Positions 1 to 12,046 are shown, counted from the stretch's first letter. The stretch: DNA of 64,000 nucleotides from Carettochelys insculpta (GCF_033958435.1 NC_134138.1:272839798-272903797); one strand, 5' to 3'. The notes: a model not told the origin generated them from the sequence alone. Translations and numbers: made by a program.

Positions 1-1111
1 AAGCAGGAACCAGGGCTGGTGATAGATTTTGCTGGCCCCTGGCCAATGTGGGGAGAGGCTCAGCACCAGGCCCCCTGAAGGGGCAGTGCCTTGGGCAGAA
101 GGAATAGGCCAGACCTCAGCACCTCCTGAACTGCATCACACCTTCCCTGCGCCTGGCCTTCCAGCTCTCAGCACTGCCCCGACCAGGCCACATTGAGCTT
201 CGCCATTGAAAGAGCCCACAGATCTGGCCACTGCTGCTACCATGTTAGCAGTGGTGGCAGACTGGAACCTTAGGCCCTTTTAAATTGCTGGGCTACAGAG
301 CAACTGCTGTCTTTACTTCCCTCCTTCCTGGTCCACAGGAATTTCCCCGCTGATTCAGACTAATGGCCCATGAAGTCTAACAGCCTGTCTGACAAGTAGA
401 CAGCCCCAGATACCTCAGAGAAAGGTATAAGGATAGGCATCTATGGAATAATTTCAGGCCACATGCTGATCTTCGTTGTTTGTTTAGAGATTAGCTTATG
501 CCCTGAAGCACAATGGTTACTATTCCTTCCGAAATGTGCTGTAATTAATTATGATCAGTTGGGGATTTGTGATACCTTTAAAAGGGCAGCTTAGCCTTAA
601 GAGCTGGAAGGCCTGGAGCCAACCAACCCTGATTGTTCAGGAGCCACCCCTGAGAGAGATGAGGTGATTGCTCTGTGAAGATCAGCAGAAAGCTAAAAAG
701 AGAGGCAAGCTCACAAACTGGGTTGGAAATGGCAGAGTGAGGGGAGACCAAGAGAAAAGGGCGTCTGAGCCTGAAGCTGAGCTCCAGACAGGTAAAGCCT
801 GGCCTTGCTGGCTGAAGTGGGACATAGTTCTAGGAAGGAGGGCTGGGGACCAGTGTTCCCTGTAAACTGAGTGCCGAGGCACCCGCCCAGAAGAGATTCA
901 GGTACTGCCCAGCTGCCTAGTAGAGCTCCTAGCCACCCACAGCCCGCAGTTTGTGTTTGAATTGGCAGTGCACATCCACATATGCCCCTGTGCACACAGC
1001 AAAATTTATTCCACCCAGGAATGAAAAAAAAAAAAACTAGAGGGAACCCTGCTGGGGATTTATGTGGGGACAGAGAGACACTGAACTTGGGTTGGGGTCT
1101 GGAGAGATAAT
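1..1111. other. Unannotated intergenic DNA
   Basis: No coding exon, RNA gene or recognisable repeat could be supported here. Short ORFs on both strands (for example 668-865) have no recognisable domain and overlap each other in opposite frames. Confidence 0.5.
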
Positions 1112-1700
1112 GGCTATGTCTACACTAGGACACAACATCAAAGTAGCCTATTTTGAAGTAAGAACTTCGAAATAGGCTACTTCGACGATTATCGTCTACA
1201 TGTCCTCCAGGGCTGGCAAATGTCAACGTTCAACGTCGGAGTAGCACCGGGGAACATCGAAAAGAGCTGCCCCGGAGGGAAACACGGAGCGTCCACACAC
1301 ACAAGCCCCCTATTTTGAAATAAGGGGCCAGGAAAGCCCATGAACTGGGTCACAGAGCACACTAGCCCTTCCGGGGCAGCTGAAAGCCACTCCCTTAAAG
1401 GGCCCGTCCCAGACACACTCGGCCTGCACTGCACAAGCAGCCCTGCATTGGTGAGACAAGCCTCGCAGACCTCGAGCCCGCAAACATGGACATCCACCAG
1501 CAGCTGGAAGCCCTGCAAGCTGCCTCCCACGGAGCAGGCGCCCTTCTAGATGCTGCCTGGGCAGCCGCCCAGCAGCTTCTGGAATGGGAGCCCTCCCCAG
1601 GAGCATCAGGAGACACCCCTGACCATCGGGCCCTCCTCGCCCTCCCCCGCCGACTCTGGAGCTACCCCTCCAGCACCCTGCCACCCTGATTGTGGCTCCG
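1112..1700 (+). mobile_element. Harbinger-like DNA transposon, left end plus start of internal region
   Basis: The segment starts with the terminal motif GGCTATGTCTACAC. For about 330 bp it matches the corresponding end of the 711-bp MITEs at 12050, 30221 and 30945, including the shared blocks CCTCCAGGGCTGGCAA and CTCCCTTAAAGGGCCC. After that it departs from the MITEs and runs into a possible coding region. No right end is visible before 1700, so the copy is truncated. It may represent the longer parent from which the MITEs were derived by internal replacement or deletion. The superfamily call rests on the 3-bp target duplications seen at the MITE copies. Confidence 0.6.
1486..1689 (+). pseudogene. 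Possible N-terminal fragment of a Harbinger-type transposon protein
   Basis: A 67-codon open stretch begins with an ATG directly inside the transposon left end. It reads as an Ala/Leu/Gln-rich helical N-terminus ending in a PRRLWSYPSST motif. That resembles the segment upstream of the nuclease domain in reptile HARBI1-like transposases as I remember them. The frame stops at 1687-1689, and no DDE nuclease core, helix-turn-helix or downstream continuation is present, so this is at best a broken relic. The assignment depends on recollection of the family and on position. A chance ORF in GC-rich transposon DNA is a fair alternative. Confidence 0.35.
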
Positions 1701-1824
1701 TACTCATCAGTGAAGTGAAAGATCACAGGAAGACTCAGCTAAAGCTAACTTCTGAAACTGTGCTACACTGTCATCTGAATCTGCAGGCTAAACAAGACAA
1801 GGGAGTTCCTGAGGACCCCACGCC

Positions 1825-3060
1825 ATGAAGAAGAATGTCACTGTCCATGGTGCTGCTGTCTGGGCGTAGGTAGTCCGTCGTGTCCAACGAGGACGTCTTG
1901 AGCTTGCACAGGCTCATCAGTTGTGGACTCGTATGTGGCTGAGGAGTCCACGCTTTGAACGGCATGGGTGTTCACAGTGAGGGCAAGGGAATTCTCCTGG
2001 CTCTCTTGGTGCAGCTGCTGCTGTTGCTTTCTTCCTTTCATGAGCATCAATGAGGCGTACGCGTCACTGCTCTTCAAAGTTATCATACGCGTGTCGTAGG
2101 AGAGCAAGCCAACCTGTTTGGCCTTTTGCATGCTGCTCTAGGTGATCTGGTTTTAAACCAGCATGAGCAATGTTGGCCTTCACGCAGTCTTTATACCTCT
2201 TGCAAGGCCTGCCTTGATTCCTTTTGCCCTGGGAGAATTCACCATAGAGGATTTGCTTAGGGATTCTTGACTCCTCCATTCATATGATGTGCCCTGTCCA
2301 GCGAAGCTGGGCTTTCAGAATCCTGGCTTCGATGCTCATGGTTCCTGCTCTGTCCAGCGACTTCCAGATTCGTAACTCTGTCCTGCCATCGAATGTGCAG
2401 TACTGACCTCAGACTGCGTGTGTGGAAGTGCTCCAGCAGTTTTATAATGTTTTCTGTAGAAGGTCTGGGCTTCACAGACATACAGGAGACTAGTCAGGAC
2501 TACAGCCTTGTACACTTTCAGTTTAGTGGACTGTCAGATATTGTGCTGATTCAACACTCGTGCTCTCAGACATCCTTGTGCCTGGCTGGCCTGGCAGATT
2601 CTGGCACTGATTTCTTTGTCAAGAGACACATCACTGGCTATCACACTGCCAAGGTACTTGAACTCCTCTACTGTTTTTAACTCTGTTCCTTCAATAAAGA
2701 TTGAAGCGGGGAGAGCAGCAGACCCTGGAGCAGGTTGAAACAGTACCTGGGTCTTTCCTAGGCTGATGGTCAAATCAAAGAGGTGAGTGGCATCAGCAAA
2801 CTTGTTGACGATGAGCTGGAGATCAGATTCCTTGTGTGCCATAAGTGCACAGTCGTCAGCAAAAAGGGCTTCAAGGATGAGCCTCTCAAACGTCTTGGTT
2901 TTAGCATTCAGATGATGAAGGTCAAAAAGTGACCCATCAAGTCTGTATTTTGTGTAGACTCCATGGTCCAGGTCCCTAACTGTGTGGCTGAGGACACACG
3001 TGAAAAATGCATACAGGCCTACACTTGTGATCATCTGATACTTTTCAGGCACTAGCACTG
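1825..3060 (-). mobile_element. LINE fragment, reverse transcriptase to C-terminus (degenerate)
   Basis: Reading the minus strand, 3058-2534 encodes a reverse-transcriptase stretch with the catalytic block ALFADDCALMAH followed by a thumb-like region (DLTISLGKTQVL, EFKYLGSVIASD). The frame then breaks. Further pieces at 2481-2257 and 2279-2064 carry IPKQILYGEFSQGKRNQGRP and RYKD, which align with the C-terminal region of the LINEs at 22815 and 39278. The three copies form one family with a C-terminal zinc finger. Several frameshifts mark it as an old, dead, 5'-truncated copy. The clade (L2/Jockey-type against RTE-type) is not certain. Confidence 0.8.
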
Positions 3061-3479
3061 AGAGAAGTTTTAAGGCGTTTGCTCTGGCTGTGATGTTTTA
3101 TTGTCCTTGGTACCAATAAGAGTGATTAATAACTGCTTAGTGTTTGAAGCCCCATTGGGGGTGGGTGCTGAACAGACATATTGAAACCCACCCTGGCACA
3201 GTGATCAGCAAAGACTGGGAGAGTGAGTTTGTGTCATTTTCATGGCAGTTGCCATCTGAATGCAGCCTATGGAAAATGAGAGCTGGTCCAGTTCACAGAG
3301 GACAAGACCCTTGGCAGCACTCCAGGTGGGTGTCTCCTCAAAGCAGCCAAAGGACAGAATGGGAACATATTCCTCTGCACTGAGTATCTGATCCCCAAGT
3401 CAGAGGTGAAGCACATTAGCAGGATACAGTGGGGGAACTTTTACTATTGCTGTTGCTTATGCTATACCCTTGACCATGT
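3061..3479. other. Unannotated spacer
   Basis: Nothing recognisable lies between the LINE fragment and the CR1 3' end. ORFs here are short and featureless. Confidence 0.45.
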
Positions 3480-3592
3480 CTATAAATAAACACCTGTCAG
3501 GGATGGTTTAGCTAGTGCTTAGCCCTGCCCTGAATTCCGGGGACTGAACTAGATGAACCCTCAAGCTCCGTTCCTATGCTGGGAATCTATAG
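3480..3592 (+). mobile_element. CR1 LINE 3' end
   Basis: The stretch contains the typical CR1 3'-UTR ending: a G-rich run followed by GGACTGAACTAGATGAACC, a C/T-rich 'CTCCGTTCCTATGCTGGGAATCTA' type segment and no poly-A tail. Only about the last 110 bp of the element are present. Confidence 0.6.
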
Positions 3593-3597
3593 CTTTA

Positions 3598-4115
3598 TCG
3601 GTATCAGAGAGGTAGCCATGTTAGTCTGTATCTTCAAAAACAAGTCCTGTGGCATCTTATAGACTAACAGATATTTTGGAGCATAAGCTTTCATGGGCAA
3701 AGACCCGATTCCTCAGATGCATGAGTCGGTGGGAGCAGGGGTGGTTCAGAGGAGGATTTAAAAAGGAGGAGGTTTCAGTAAAGGGGAGGGCCAGAGCTGA
3801 CAAGGTCCATTCAGCCAGGATAGAAATGGCCCATCAAGAGAGGAGAAAACAAGTCAGATCAGTCGGGGGGATGTGGCCCATTGTTAGATTGGGAGATGTG
3901 AACATCAAGAGCAGAGAAACTGCTTTCGTAAGGGGCCCACGGCTCCCAGTCTCTGTTTAATCTTTGGTTGATGAAGTCAAATTTGCAAATGAATTGCAGC
4001 TCAGAGATTTCTCTCTCCATTGATTTTTGAAATACCTTTGTTGTAGGACTGCTACTTTTAAATCTGTTGCTGAGTGTCCAGTACTGAGCTTTATCAATAA
4101 TACACCTATCCATAT
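3598..4115 (-). mobile_element. Penelope-like element (PLE) 3' end with terminal repeat
   Basis: The piece lies on the minus strand. The 4113-3859 frame encodes the end of a PLE protein, with the block EISELQFICKFDFINQRLNRD that recurs at 27840 and 28200. It is followed by a 3' UTR and, at 3735-3598, a terminal repeat of about 135 bp. That same repeat occurs alone or in inverted pairs throughout the window. The terminal repeat contains a hammerhead-ribozyme-like core (minus, 3716-3679). The upstream reverse transcriptase is missing. Confidence 0.7.
3679..3716 (-). ncRNA. Hammerhead-ribozyme-like core in PLE terminus
   Basis: On the minus strand: CUGAGGA, then a helix built from GGGU and GCCC around CUUU, then GAAA, then AGC-UUAU-GCU and a C. 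This is the order C3-UGANGA, stem II, GAAA, short stem III, H17 of a hammerhead. I see no convincing stem I in the single copy, so activity is unproven. Confidence 0.4.
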
Positions 4116-5579
4116 AACCACATCACCTGTCAGGATCTGGCCCTATATAGGCATATATAAACGTCACACAACTGGCTTGTTCCCAGACCAGCAGCACCTG
4201 GCAGTGCTGTATGTGCAGCACCAGACCCTGTAGGCAGTCTGGGATTGCTTCATATTGCTTTCTGGTCACACTTCTGGCCAACATGGGCCCAGGCTAAACC
4301 AGTAAGCCATGTCCTGCCCTTTTCTGAAGGGCATTCTGACTGGAGACTTTTGGAAAGGAAACTGGAAAAGTAAGGGAGCGCTATAACATTCAGCTCATAC
4401 CCACAGAGAAAGCAGTTATGAACCCAGAGCAAAATTCCAGACCCTGCCTCCATCCTCACCAGCAGCTTGCTAAGGTTCAGATCTGATTCAAACCTGGCAG
4501 CTGGTCATTACCTCCCCGATGGTTCCAAGCAACATCCTGCCTCTGAATCCCTGAGGTTCAGGCCCATTTGGATCCAGACCCGAGTTTTGTGGCTCAAGCC
4601 CCTCTCAGCAGCTAAAGCGCTGATGGTGGTACAGATGTTACAGCATTCATTTCTAATCAGCTGCTCTCCTTATCATCATTCCCACCTCCCTAATGAAGAT
4701 TGAACATGTGAGCAACACTCATAGTCACCAAAATGGCCACTCCTTCCAATAGTTACTGGTCTCTTGATGATTCTATCAATATCTGCATTCTTTCTTTTTG
4801 GCACTCACCTGCCTTCATTATGTCCCCTCCACTTCCCAATTGCTTCAGCGACCTGCAATGGTCCTCAGTGACCCTTGGCTCCCTGCTGCTCAACAATTTA
4901 TACCCTTCAGTGCCTTCTCCACAGTCATCGAATCCCACCGCCCTCTCCATCCCTTTCCCCCTGGTGTGGTGACCAACTCGAAGGTTCTCCCTCTACTTCT
5001 TTGCCTACCTGCTGCCAGGCCACACTTCAGAAGGCCCCTCTGGAGTTTTTCTCCACAGCCAGGGACCCGCTAGCTAATTTCCTTGGCTTGGTGATGTCAC
5101 AGACAAATCCAAAACCCAGGGCCATATAGCCTCTCCTGCTGTACCCTTAATAGAATCACATATTCACAACTCACAATACTGCATTGTCTCCAAAACACCC
5201 ACCCAAGTCTGCCGATCACTAATAAATTCCTTTTATATGCCCACAGATTAATTAAAGGGCCACGGCATAGTCCTGTGTACTTCTGCTAAGTCTCTGGGCT
5301 TAATAAACACAAGAGAATCTAATTTCAGCAATCACAGTTCTCATTAACATTTTGTTCTGCTTTTCTTTGGGTAACACAGAGTGAGCCTGGCAAGCTGAAC
5401 ATGCCCAGGGCCAGACTGCATCTTATCTGGCCTCATTATGTGTGTGGAGAGTGCCCAACACATAGCAGGAACACATGATGTATGGTTAGTAATTAAACAT
5501 GGGAGGAAGACAGAAGGCTAACACTAGGTCGTCCTTTCTCATTGTGGCTTTCGTCACATTTGGTGCCAGGTGCTGTGCC
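4116..5579. other. Unannotated intergenic DNA
   Basis: No exon or repeat could be supported. Overlapping ORFs at 4733-5129 are C/T-rich low-complexity reading frames without domains. Confidence 0.45.
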
Positions 5580-5870
5580 TGTGCTTTGAGAGGAAGGGTG
5601 ATCCTGTGGTTCAAGGCCCTGGGTTACCAGGAAAAGATGTTGGTTCAAATTGTAGCTTTGCCACAATATTCCTGTGTGACATTAGGCAATAAAAATACAT
5701 CTACATCTGCCTTAAGATCTCCTGTAGCCATAGTAGGGAAGCACATCACAGTCTGTAATGTGTTTATCCTCCTAACTCCATCTACTTCGCACCATGAGAT
5801 AAGGCAGTACTATTGTACCCATTTCACAGATGAAAAACTAAGGTACAGCGTGACTAGATCATATATATGC
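5580..5870 (+). mobile_element. MIR-like CORE-SINE (ancient)
   Basis: The 5' part resembles the MIR tRNA-related head, with GGTTCAAATTGTAGCTTTGCCA and TGTGTGACATTAGGCAA. The 3' part resembles the L2/MIR tail, with ATGAGATAAGGCAGTACTATTGTACCCATTTCACAGATG-like wording and a following AAACTAAGGTACAG. It is diverged and lacks clear target duplications, as expected for a family active early in amniote evolution. Confidence 0.65.
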
Positions 5871-6485
5871 TTAATAATTCACTATAGGTGGCATATGAGA
5901 TCTCTATCAAAAAGCAGTAGCTCAATTGACATGGTCATCACTATGAAATATATACGCAGATAATATTGAAGAAGTTATGTGTCTGTACTAAAAATGATGT
6001 TCTTAAGGCAGTGTCAGACACCAAAGCCTAGTCCTGGGGCTCAGGACAGTGCTCCAGCCTTGCTATGTCCCTGGCCTGATTCTGTGCAGGGCAACAAACA
6101 AATGACCATTCAGAGTAGGGTCACTAGGCCCAGGCACTGGTTCAGGGTGGGGCAATAGACAAAGCCCAGTATAAAGTCACTAGGCCCAGGCATGTGCCTA
6201 CAATAGTGAGAGGTGGAGACTGCTGCTCGCAGGTTAGGCGTGTCAGGAGATACGCAGGCCTGTCCATTCCACTGCGCCCTGACCCAGGGCTATATTAGTG
6301 GTGGCAGTCTGCCATTGTTGTCAGCAGAGATCCACGCTGCAATACACTGACCCAGCTATCCCTGGGCCACTTCCAGAACTCCCTCTTGGATCATACCTTG
6401 CTGGGTAGCTGGTCAAGTTCCTCTGGGTTTGGGTAAGGCAGGGTCTCTGTCCCGGCTGCTAGCTCCTCCTCAGTGAGGTCTCTCT
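5871..6485. other. Unannotated spacer with a short local duplication
   Basis: The phrase GTCACTAGGCCCAGGCA occurs twice within 80 bp (about 6119 and 6176), a small direct duplication. Nothing else is recognisable. Confidence 0.4.
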
Positions 6486-7186
6486 GTGGGTGTCATGATC
6501 ATGAGCGTTACCCAGCATCCTGGGAGTAAAAGGGTTAACCTCCTTACCCAGATGGGGTTGGCCTATAGGAATGTAGGTAAGAATTGAATTTTTTGACTCC
6601 TCCCTTTTTCTGTTCTCTGTTCTTTTCTTCTTTTTCCAGCCATGAGGGAGACAGACACAAAATATCTCCCTCCAAAAACAGGCCCTCCATTCTTCTGTAA
6701 GTAGGGTAAAGTTTAAATAAGTCTGTTCGGCTTTGTTGTTTTATGGTTTGGGAAGTGGGATCTGATGTCTGTGCACTTTCTAGAAATGTTCTTTTACTCT
6801 CCTTGTAACTAAGTTCTCGGCCCATGGTGGAGACTTCCCATGTGTTTTACTTTGTGACTCTTCCATCAAGTCATGAGGCTTGCAACACAAATACTGTTGT
6901 CATAATAAAAATTCTCTCTTTTTCTTTTTATTAACCTGGTGTTGGTTAATGTTTGTGTCCTGGTTTTTACTTTTGGGGGGTGAGATTTCCCAAGTAGTCT
7001 CTCTCTGGTTTCCTTATTATTACTTGGGTGGTGGCAGTGAATTTTATCCCCAAATTCTAAGGGTTTTTAAGATTTTGGGAGAGGAGTTTATACCAAAATC
7101 TGGTAGATAAGGTTTTGGAGGTATTTTTGCTGGCCCCCACTTCTGCATTTATCTTGCTAGAGTGGGGAAGGAGCCATGACAGTGGG
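6486..7186 (+). mobile_element. Solo LTR with 5-bp target duplication
   Basis: The element spans 6491-7181. It begins TGTCATG and ends CATGACA, a perfect 7-bp terminal inverted repeat with TG...CA ends. It is flanked on both sides by GTGGG (6486-6490 and 7182-7186). A polyadenylation signal AATAAA lies at 6904-6909, in the expected interior position. There is no internal coding region, so this is the product of LTR-LTR recombination. The 5-bp duplication fits an endogenous retrovirus or a Gypsy element; which one cannot be decided from an LTR alone. Confidence 0.88.
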
Positions 7187-7912
7187 CCTGGAGGCTGAGG
7201 CCGGTCTTCAGCTCCTTGTATGGCTGGGTCAGCCTCCCAGCATACAAGCTCAGCAGCAGCATCTAGCTCCTTCAGTGACTGGGCCCCAACTAGACTTCCT
7301 GCTGGGGCTTTTATACAGATAGTCCCAACCCCTGCCTTCCAGTCAGGTGAGGGGGTAGGGCTAATTTCTGCCCACCATGGTTCAGGAAGGGGTTCTTCCC
7401 CCTCTTGCTGAGTAAGCAGCCATCCCTCCTCACTACAAACAGGTATAAATGTCTCTGACAGGTCCCTTTCAAACAAGAAGTAACAAACACTTATCTCTGT
7501 GTCTAGTCGTGCACATTGGGCATCGGCTGTCTCCTGCTGGCATACTGAGCTGAATGCCAATCAAGAGATTGTGAACTCAAGTAAGAAAACTTATGGGACA
7601 AAATAAACTGCAGGTGCAGACCCTGTTTAGGAGTAAAGACAATGGATTGCTGAGGCATATCTGAGAGTAGAGAGGTTCACGAAGCAGGCAGCATGACGTG
7701 TCTCATCAACAGAAGATCCCTTCCAGGGCTGGTCAAATGCTGGAAGGAATTTGAGGTGAGCTTTGCTCTATAAGACAAGGAAGCATTTAATTAAATAAGT
7801 TTAGATTCTAGAACGAGAGCTGTGATTTTATGTCACATGTGACCATTTCCGATACTACTAATTGCTCCCATTTAAATCTCTTCTCTCGCTTATAGAAGCT
7901 GTAGCTTGAATC
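7187..7912. other. Unannotated spacer
   Basis: No supported feature. The opposite-strand ORF at 7057-7560 crosses the LTR boundary and has no domain. Confidence 0.45.
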
Positions 7913-7914
7913 AA

Positions 7915-9440
7915 AGACTCATAGAATCTAGGGCTGGAAGGGACCTCAGGAGGTCATCTAGTCCATCCCCCTATGTAAAGCAGGATCAACCCCAACTAAA
8001 TCATCCCAGCCAGGACTAAGTCAAGCCAGGACTTAAAAGCCTCTAGGGAGGGAGATTCCACCACCTCTGTAGGCAACGCATTCCAGTGCTTCACCACCCT
8101 CCTGGTGAACTAGTTTTTCCTAATATCCAACCTATACCTCCACCTCTGTAACTTCAGACCACTGGTCCTTGCTCTGCCCTCTGTCATCATTAAGAACAGT
8201 TTCTCTCCATCCTCTTTAGAGCTCCCCTTTAAGAAGCTGAAGGCTGCTATCAAATCGCCCCTCAGTCCTCTCTGCAAACTAAATAAGTCCACCTCCCTCA
8301 GCCTCTCCTCATAGGTCATGTGCTCCAGCCCTCCTAATCATTTTCTTTGCCCTCCACTGAACCCTCTCCAATGCATGCACATCCTTTCTATACTGAGGGT
8401 CCCAGAACTGGACACAATAATCCAGATGCGCCAAGTAAAGGGGAATAATAACTTCTCTAGATTTGCTGGAAATGTTTCTGCTAATGCACCCCAATATGCC
8501 ATTAGCCTTCTTGGTTATAAGGACACACTGTTGACTCATATCCAGCCTCTCATCCACAATAATTCCCAGGTCCTTTGCTGCTGCACTGCTACTTAGCCAG
8601 TCAGTCCCCAGTCTGTAACAGTGCTTGGGATTCTTCCATCCCAACTGCAGGACTCTGCACATCTCCTTGTTGAACCTCATCAAATTTCTTTTGGCCCAGT
8701 CCTCCAATTTGTCTAGGTCACTCTGGATCCTATCCCTTCCCTCCAACGTATTTAGCTGACCCGCTAGCTTAGAATCATCTCACACTTGCTGAGGGTGCAA
8801 TCCATCCCCTCATCTAGTCATTAATAAAGATGTTGAACAATATTGGCCCTAGAACTGATCCTTGGGACACTCCACTTGAAACCGACCGCCAAACCAGACA
8901 TTGAGCCATTGATCACTATCCATTGGGCCCATCCATCAAGCCAGCTTTCCATCCATCTTACATTCCATGTATCCAGTCCATGCTTCCTTAACTTATGGGC
9001 ATGAATGTTGTCAGAGACCATATCCAAGGCTTTGCCAGAGTCAAAGTATATCACATCCATTGACTTTCCCATGTCCACAGGGCCAGTTACCGCATCATAG
9101 AAGCTAATCAGATTGATCAGGCATGACTTGCCCGTGGTGAATCCACATTGACTACTCTTGTTCATTTTCCTCTCTTCCAAGTGCTCCAAAATGGATTACT
9201 TGAGGATCCCCTCCGTGATTTTTCCAGGGCCTGAGGTAAGACAGACTGGTCTGTAGTTCTCTGGATTGTCCTTCTTTCCTCTTTTAAGATGGGCACTACA
9301 TTTGCCTTTTTTCCAATCATCCGTGACCTCCCAATCTCCATGAGTTTTCAAAGATAATAGCCAAAGGCTCTGCAATGACATCTGCCAATTCCCTCAGTAC
9401 CCTTGGATGCATTAAATCCGGACCCGTGGATTTGTGTGCA
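7915..9440 (-). mobile_element. CR1 LINE, 5'-truncated, about 1.5 kb
   Basis: The minus-strand 3' end carries the CR1 signature (plus-strand wording CATAGAATCTAGGGCTGGAAGGGACCTCAGGAGGTCA). Coding blocks in order on the minus strand are 9381-9196 (NPENYRPVCLTS, reverse-transcriptase motif region), 9189-8821 (FDSGKALDMVSDNIH region), 8746-8309 ([17 protein letters not shown] through [14 protein letters not shown]) and 8319-8110 ([21 protein letters not shown]). All are recognised CR1 ORF2 blocks. Stops and frameshifts separate them, so it is inactive. Confidence 0.93.
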
Positions 9441-10177
9441 CTAGCTTTTCATTATAAACATGTCTAAGTACTGTTTGTGAAACAGAGTGGTGAACTGAGG
9501 TGGAACTGGTCAGCTAGGCTGTGCTGCTTCTTTGAGGGCAGAAAATCTGTGAGAGTTTTGAGTGCCCAATAGGTCAGAGGTGGGACACTCCTGGGAAATG
9601 TTTGGACAGCTTGGGAGTTGAGGTGCCTATCACTCACCAGTTGAGAGAGAGCAGGGCCTGTGTGAGGGAGATGCTTCTGTTTAACGTTGGCTGTTGGAAT
9701 TGGAGAGCTGAACCCAAGGGGACACTGATATGTATGCCTCACGCTAAGGGCAGGTGATAATGAGATGCCTCAGCAAGCCAATGAGAAGTACTGAGGAGAG
9801 AGAGGGATCATGATCCCCAACCCTTCAACATTTAGGTGTCTATTTCCATTTGGGATTCATAGCTGTGAACTTTCTGCTGGAGTTATGCCTCTAAGCTATT
9901 TCCTGTGAAAAATGGCAGAGGGGGAGCCCTTCCTACAATCTTTTGTAAGTAGTCAGAACTGGGGTTCTAACAGAGTTGGGAGAAAGAAGGGTTCAGCTCC
10001 TGCCTTTGCCTGATGTAAAACAGTGGTTTGACTCCACATCTGCTACAAGGATTCTCTCTACTGATCTATATGATCACCTTGCCTGGTGAAACTGATACAG
10101 TGACTATTAATAATTATTGGACCAGGCTTGGTACCCTAGAATAAATTAGTATTTCAGGTGTGAGGGCCCTCACCTGG
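9441..10177. other. Unannotated spacer
   Basis: No supported feature. Confidence 0.4.
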
Positions 10178-10240
10178 AATAGCACCTTACAGACTAACAG
10201 AAAAGTTTTGAGCATGAGCTTTCGTGAGCACAGACTCCTC
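10178..10240 (+). mobile_element. PLE terminal-repeat fragment
   Basis: About 60 bp match the middle of the repeat seen at 3598 and 16804, including GACTAACAGAAAAGTTTTGAGCATGAGC and TTTCGTGAGCACAGACTC. The minus strand keeps GAAA plus the short stem III, but the CUGANGA box is lost. Confidence 0.65.
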
Positions 10241-10317
10241 ACCTGGAATGTAGCAGAACTGTATACAAGTCCCTTGTATTTATACACAGTGGAACAGCTT
10301 TAACAGGAAAGGCTGAG

Positions 10318-11135
10318 GGAGGTGGAGCTCATCATCATCAACAATGGGCTCTGTGCCTGTTGGTGTCTGTTGCCTCTCTCACTATTCCCTCACATCTTTC
10401 CCAGTCCAGTGCAGAGTCCCTTAGTTTCTGTAGACTAGCTCTGCACCAATCTACTATATCATCTGTACATCCTCTGTGAGGTCTGCCTCTCCCATTCAAG
10501 GCGTCCATTATGCCGAATCCCAGGGTCTTGATTTTTTTGTTCGTCATTCATTGTGCAAATATGCACAAATAGATGTAATTTGAGTTGTATAACCTTCTGC
10601 AGTAGGTTCTCTTTGGGTTTTATCTTCCTATATAATTGCTTGTCAGTGACCTTCTCAGGATCTTTCTATAACAACTCCTCTCAAACTCCAATAAGAATAT
10701 TGCTCTGTCAACAGTTGTTGACAAGACAAGTTATCACCCATGCCTCACATCCATACAACATGTTGCTGAATACACACGTTTTCAAGATGTTCAGCTTCAT
10801 TCCTAAGCTAATTGCTTTGCTTTTCCAGATCTTACCCATTGCCTTCAAACTCACTCTCTCTTCTGCTATTCTAGTCACTATTTCCTTCTTTTCCAGTTGA
10901 TCATATGTTATGTTGCTCCCCAGACATGGAACTTCTCTGTGTTCTCTAGTTCAATCCCATCTACATTGACATTCCTTCCTATTTGCTTATCAAATATCTT
11001 ATTTTATCTTATCTTCGTTTCTGTTTTACCAAAGTTCATAATCAGTCCCTACTGCCTCCCTTCCTTGTTTAGCACCTGCACCGTTTTCACTAATTTCTCC
11101 TCACCTTCCTCAATGGTAACTAGATGGAGCTACAT
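10318..11135 (-). mobile_element. RTE-like LINE fragment
   Basis: On the minus strand, 10547-10338 reads RPHRGCTDDIVDWCRASLQ and ends a few codons after a DWERCEGIVREATD block, the usual C-terminus of RTE-type reverse transcriptases. Upstream DNA (to about 11130) keeps diverged matches to the same coding region in broken frames. The 3' end borders an ATC-rich simple tail (about 10329-10340), typical of this group. No intact ORF remains. Confidence 0.7.
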
Positions 11136-12046
11136 TTATTTATATCAGCTGAGAATTTGCCTCATTCAGCATTAAACCGGTGTGTTATCTTAGAGAGAGA
11201 GATTTAGCAGCAAGACAGTATTTCATATGCCCATTCAATACACAGCATGTGGTGCTTGGTTTGGCAGCATATTCTCAGTTATATTTCACCATGAGCTTTG
11301 TTTTTTCCACCATGGAGTCATTAGTCTGCCTCCTGAATGCAAAAGCCCTTTGCATTCCAGCTTTTCGCTGCCAAGCTTATGATTTGCATGGGATTTGTTT
11401 TTTTTTAAATGTACTGATATCACCAATGTTGATTATATGGACAGAAAATGCAATTACTTCATTGCACAGTTTGGAGGGTTGAATGTATTTTTAGTGTGTT
11501 TAAATCTATTTTCAGTCAGAATTTATTTACTAGGGTTTGTTTTATGTAATATGAGGCTTCTAGATAGGTCAGCATTTGAAAAGGAACTCTGCTCTGTACA
11601 TCTTGAGTAAGTTGGCGACTCTATTAACTCAAAGATGGTAGATTCATAGCAACTCTCTGGGCCAGCTGTTAGAGGGAGACAGAGAGCTGCCCTGCATAAA
11701 CTTGGTGGTGTAACTTACATTACTTAATATAGTTTAATATGCAGAGGTAGAAGAAGTACCCAAAAAGCTCCTTGAATAAAAGTGCAGCTGCTTTTACTTC
11801 TAAATACTTGAGTAGAACCAAGATGTGACATGTATATCTGTGTGCATGTGTGTTTGCATACTTTTACTCCAGTAATTTCAAGAAGGACACCAGTGGCTTG
11901 TACTTAAATACATTCCCCTTTCCCCCTGTCCCCAGCAGCTGTATTTTTACTCAAGTAACTGTTGGGGTACCTTTCCCACCTCTGCTGATTTTTGAAAAAC
12001 AATCCGAGGTGTCATTTTTAAGACTACACTGATTCCTTTTGAACTG
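11136..12046. other. Unannotated A+T-rich DNA
   Basis: Plus-strand ORFs at 11180-11610 and 11850-12032 have no recognisable domain and are typical of A+T-rich non-coding DNA. Confidence 0.4.

Noticed and set aside
3598..3735. Treating the 130-bp repeats as tRNA-derived SINEs
   Set aside because: I see no A and B box pair, and the repeats are contiguous with PLE coding sequence in three places, so PLE terminal repeats explain them better.
5499..5963. 154-codon plus-strand ORF
   Set aside because: It runs through a MIR-like SINE, so it is a chance frame.
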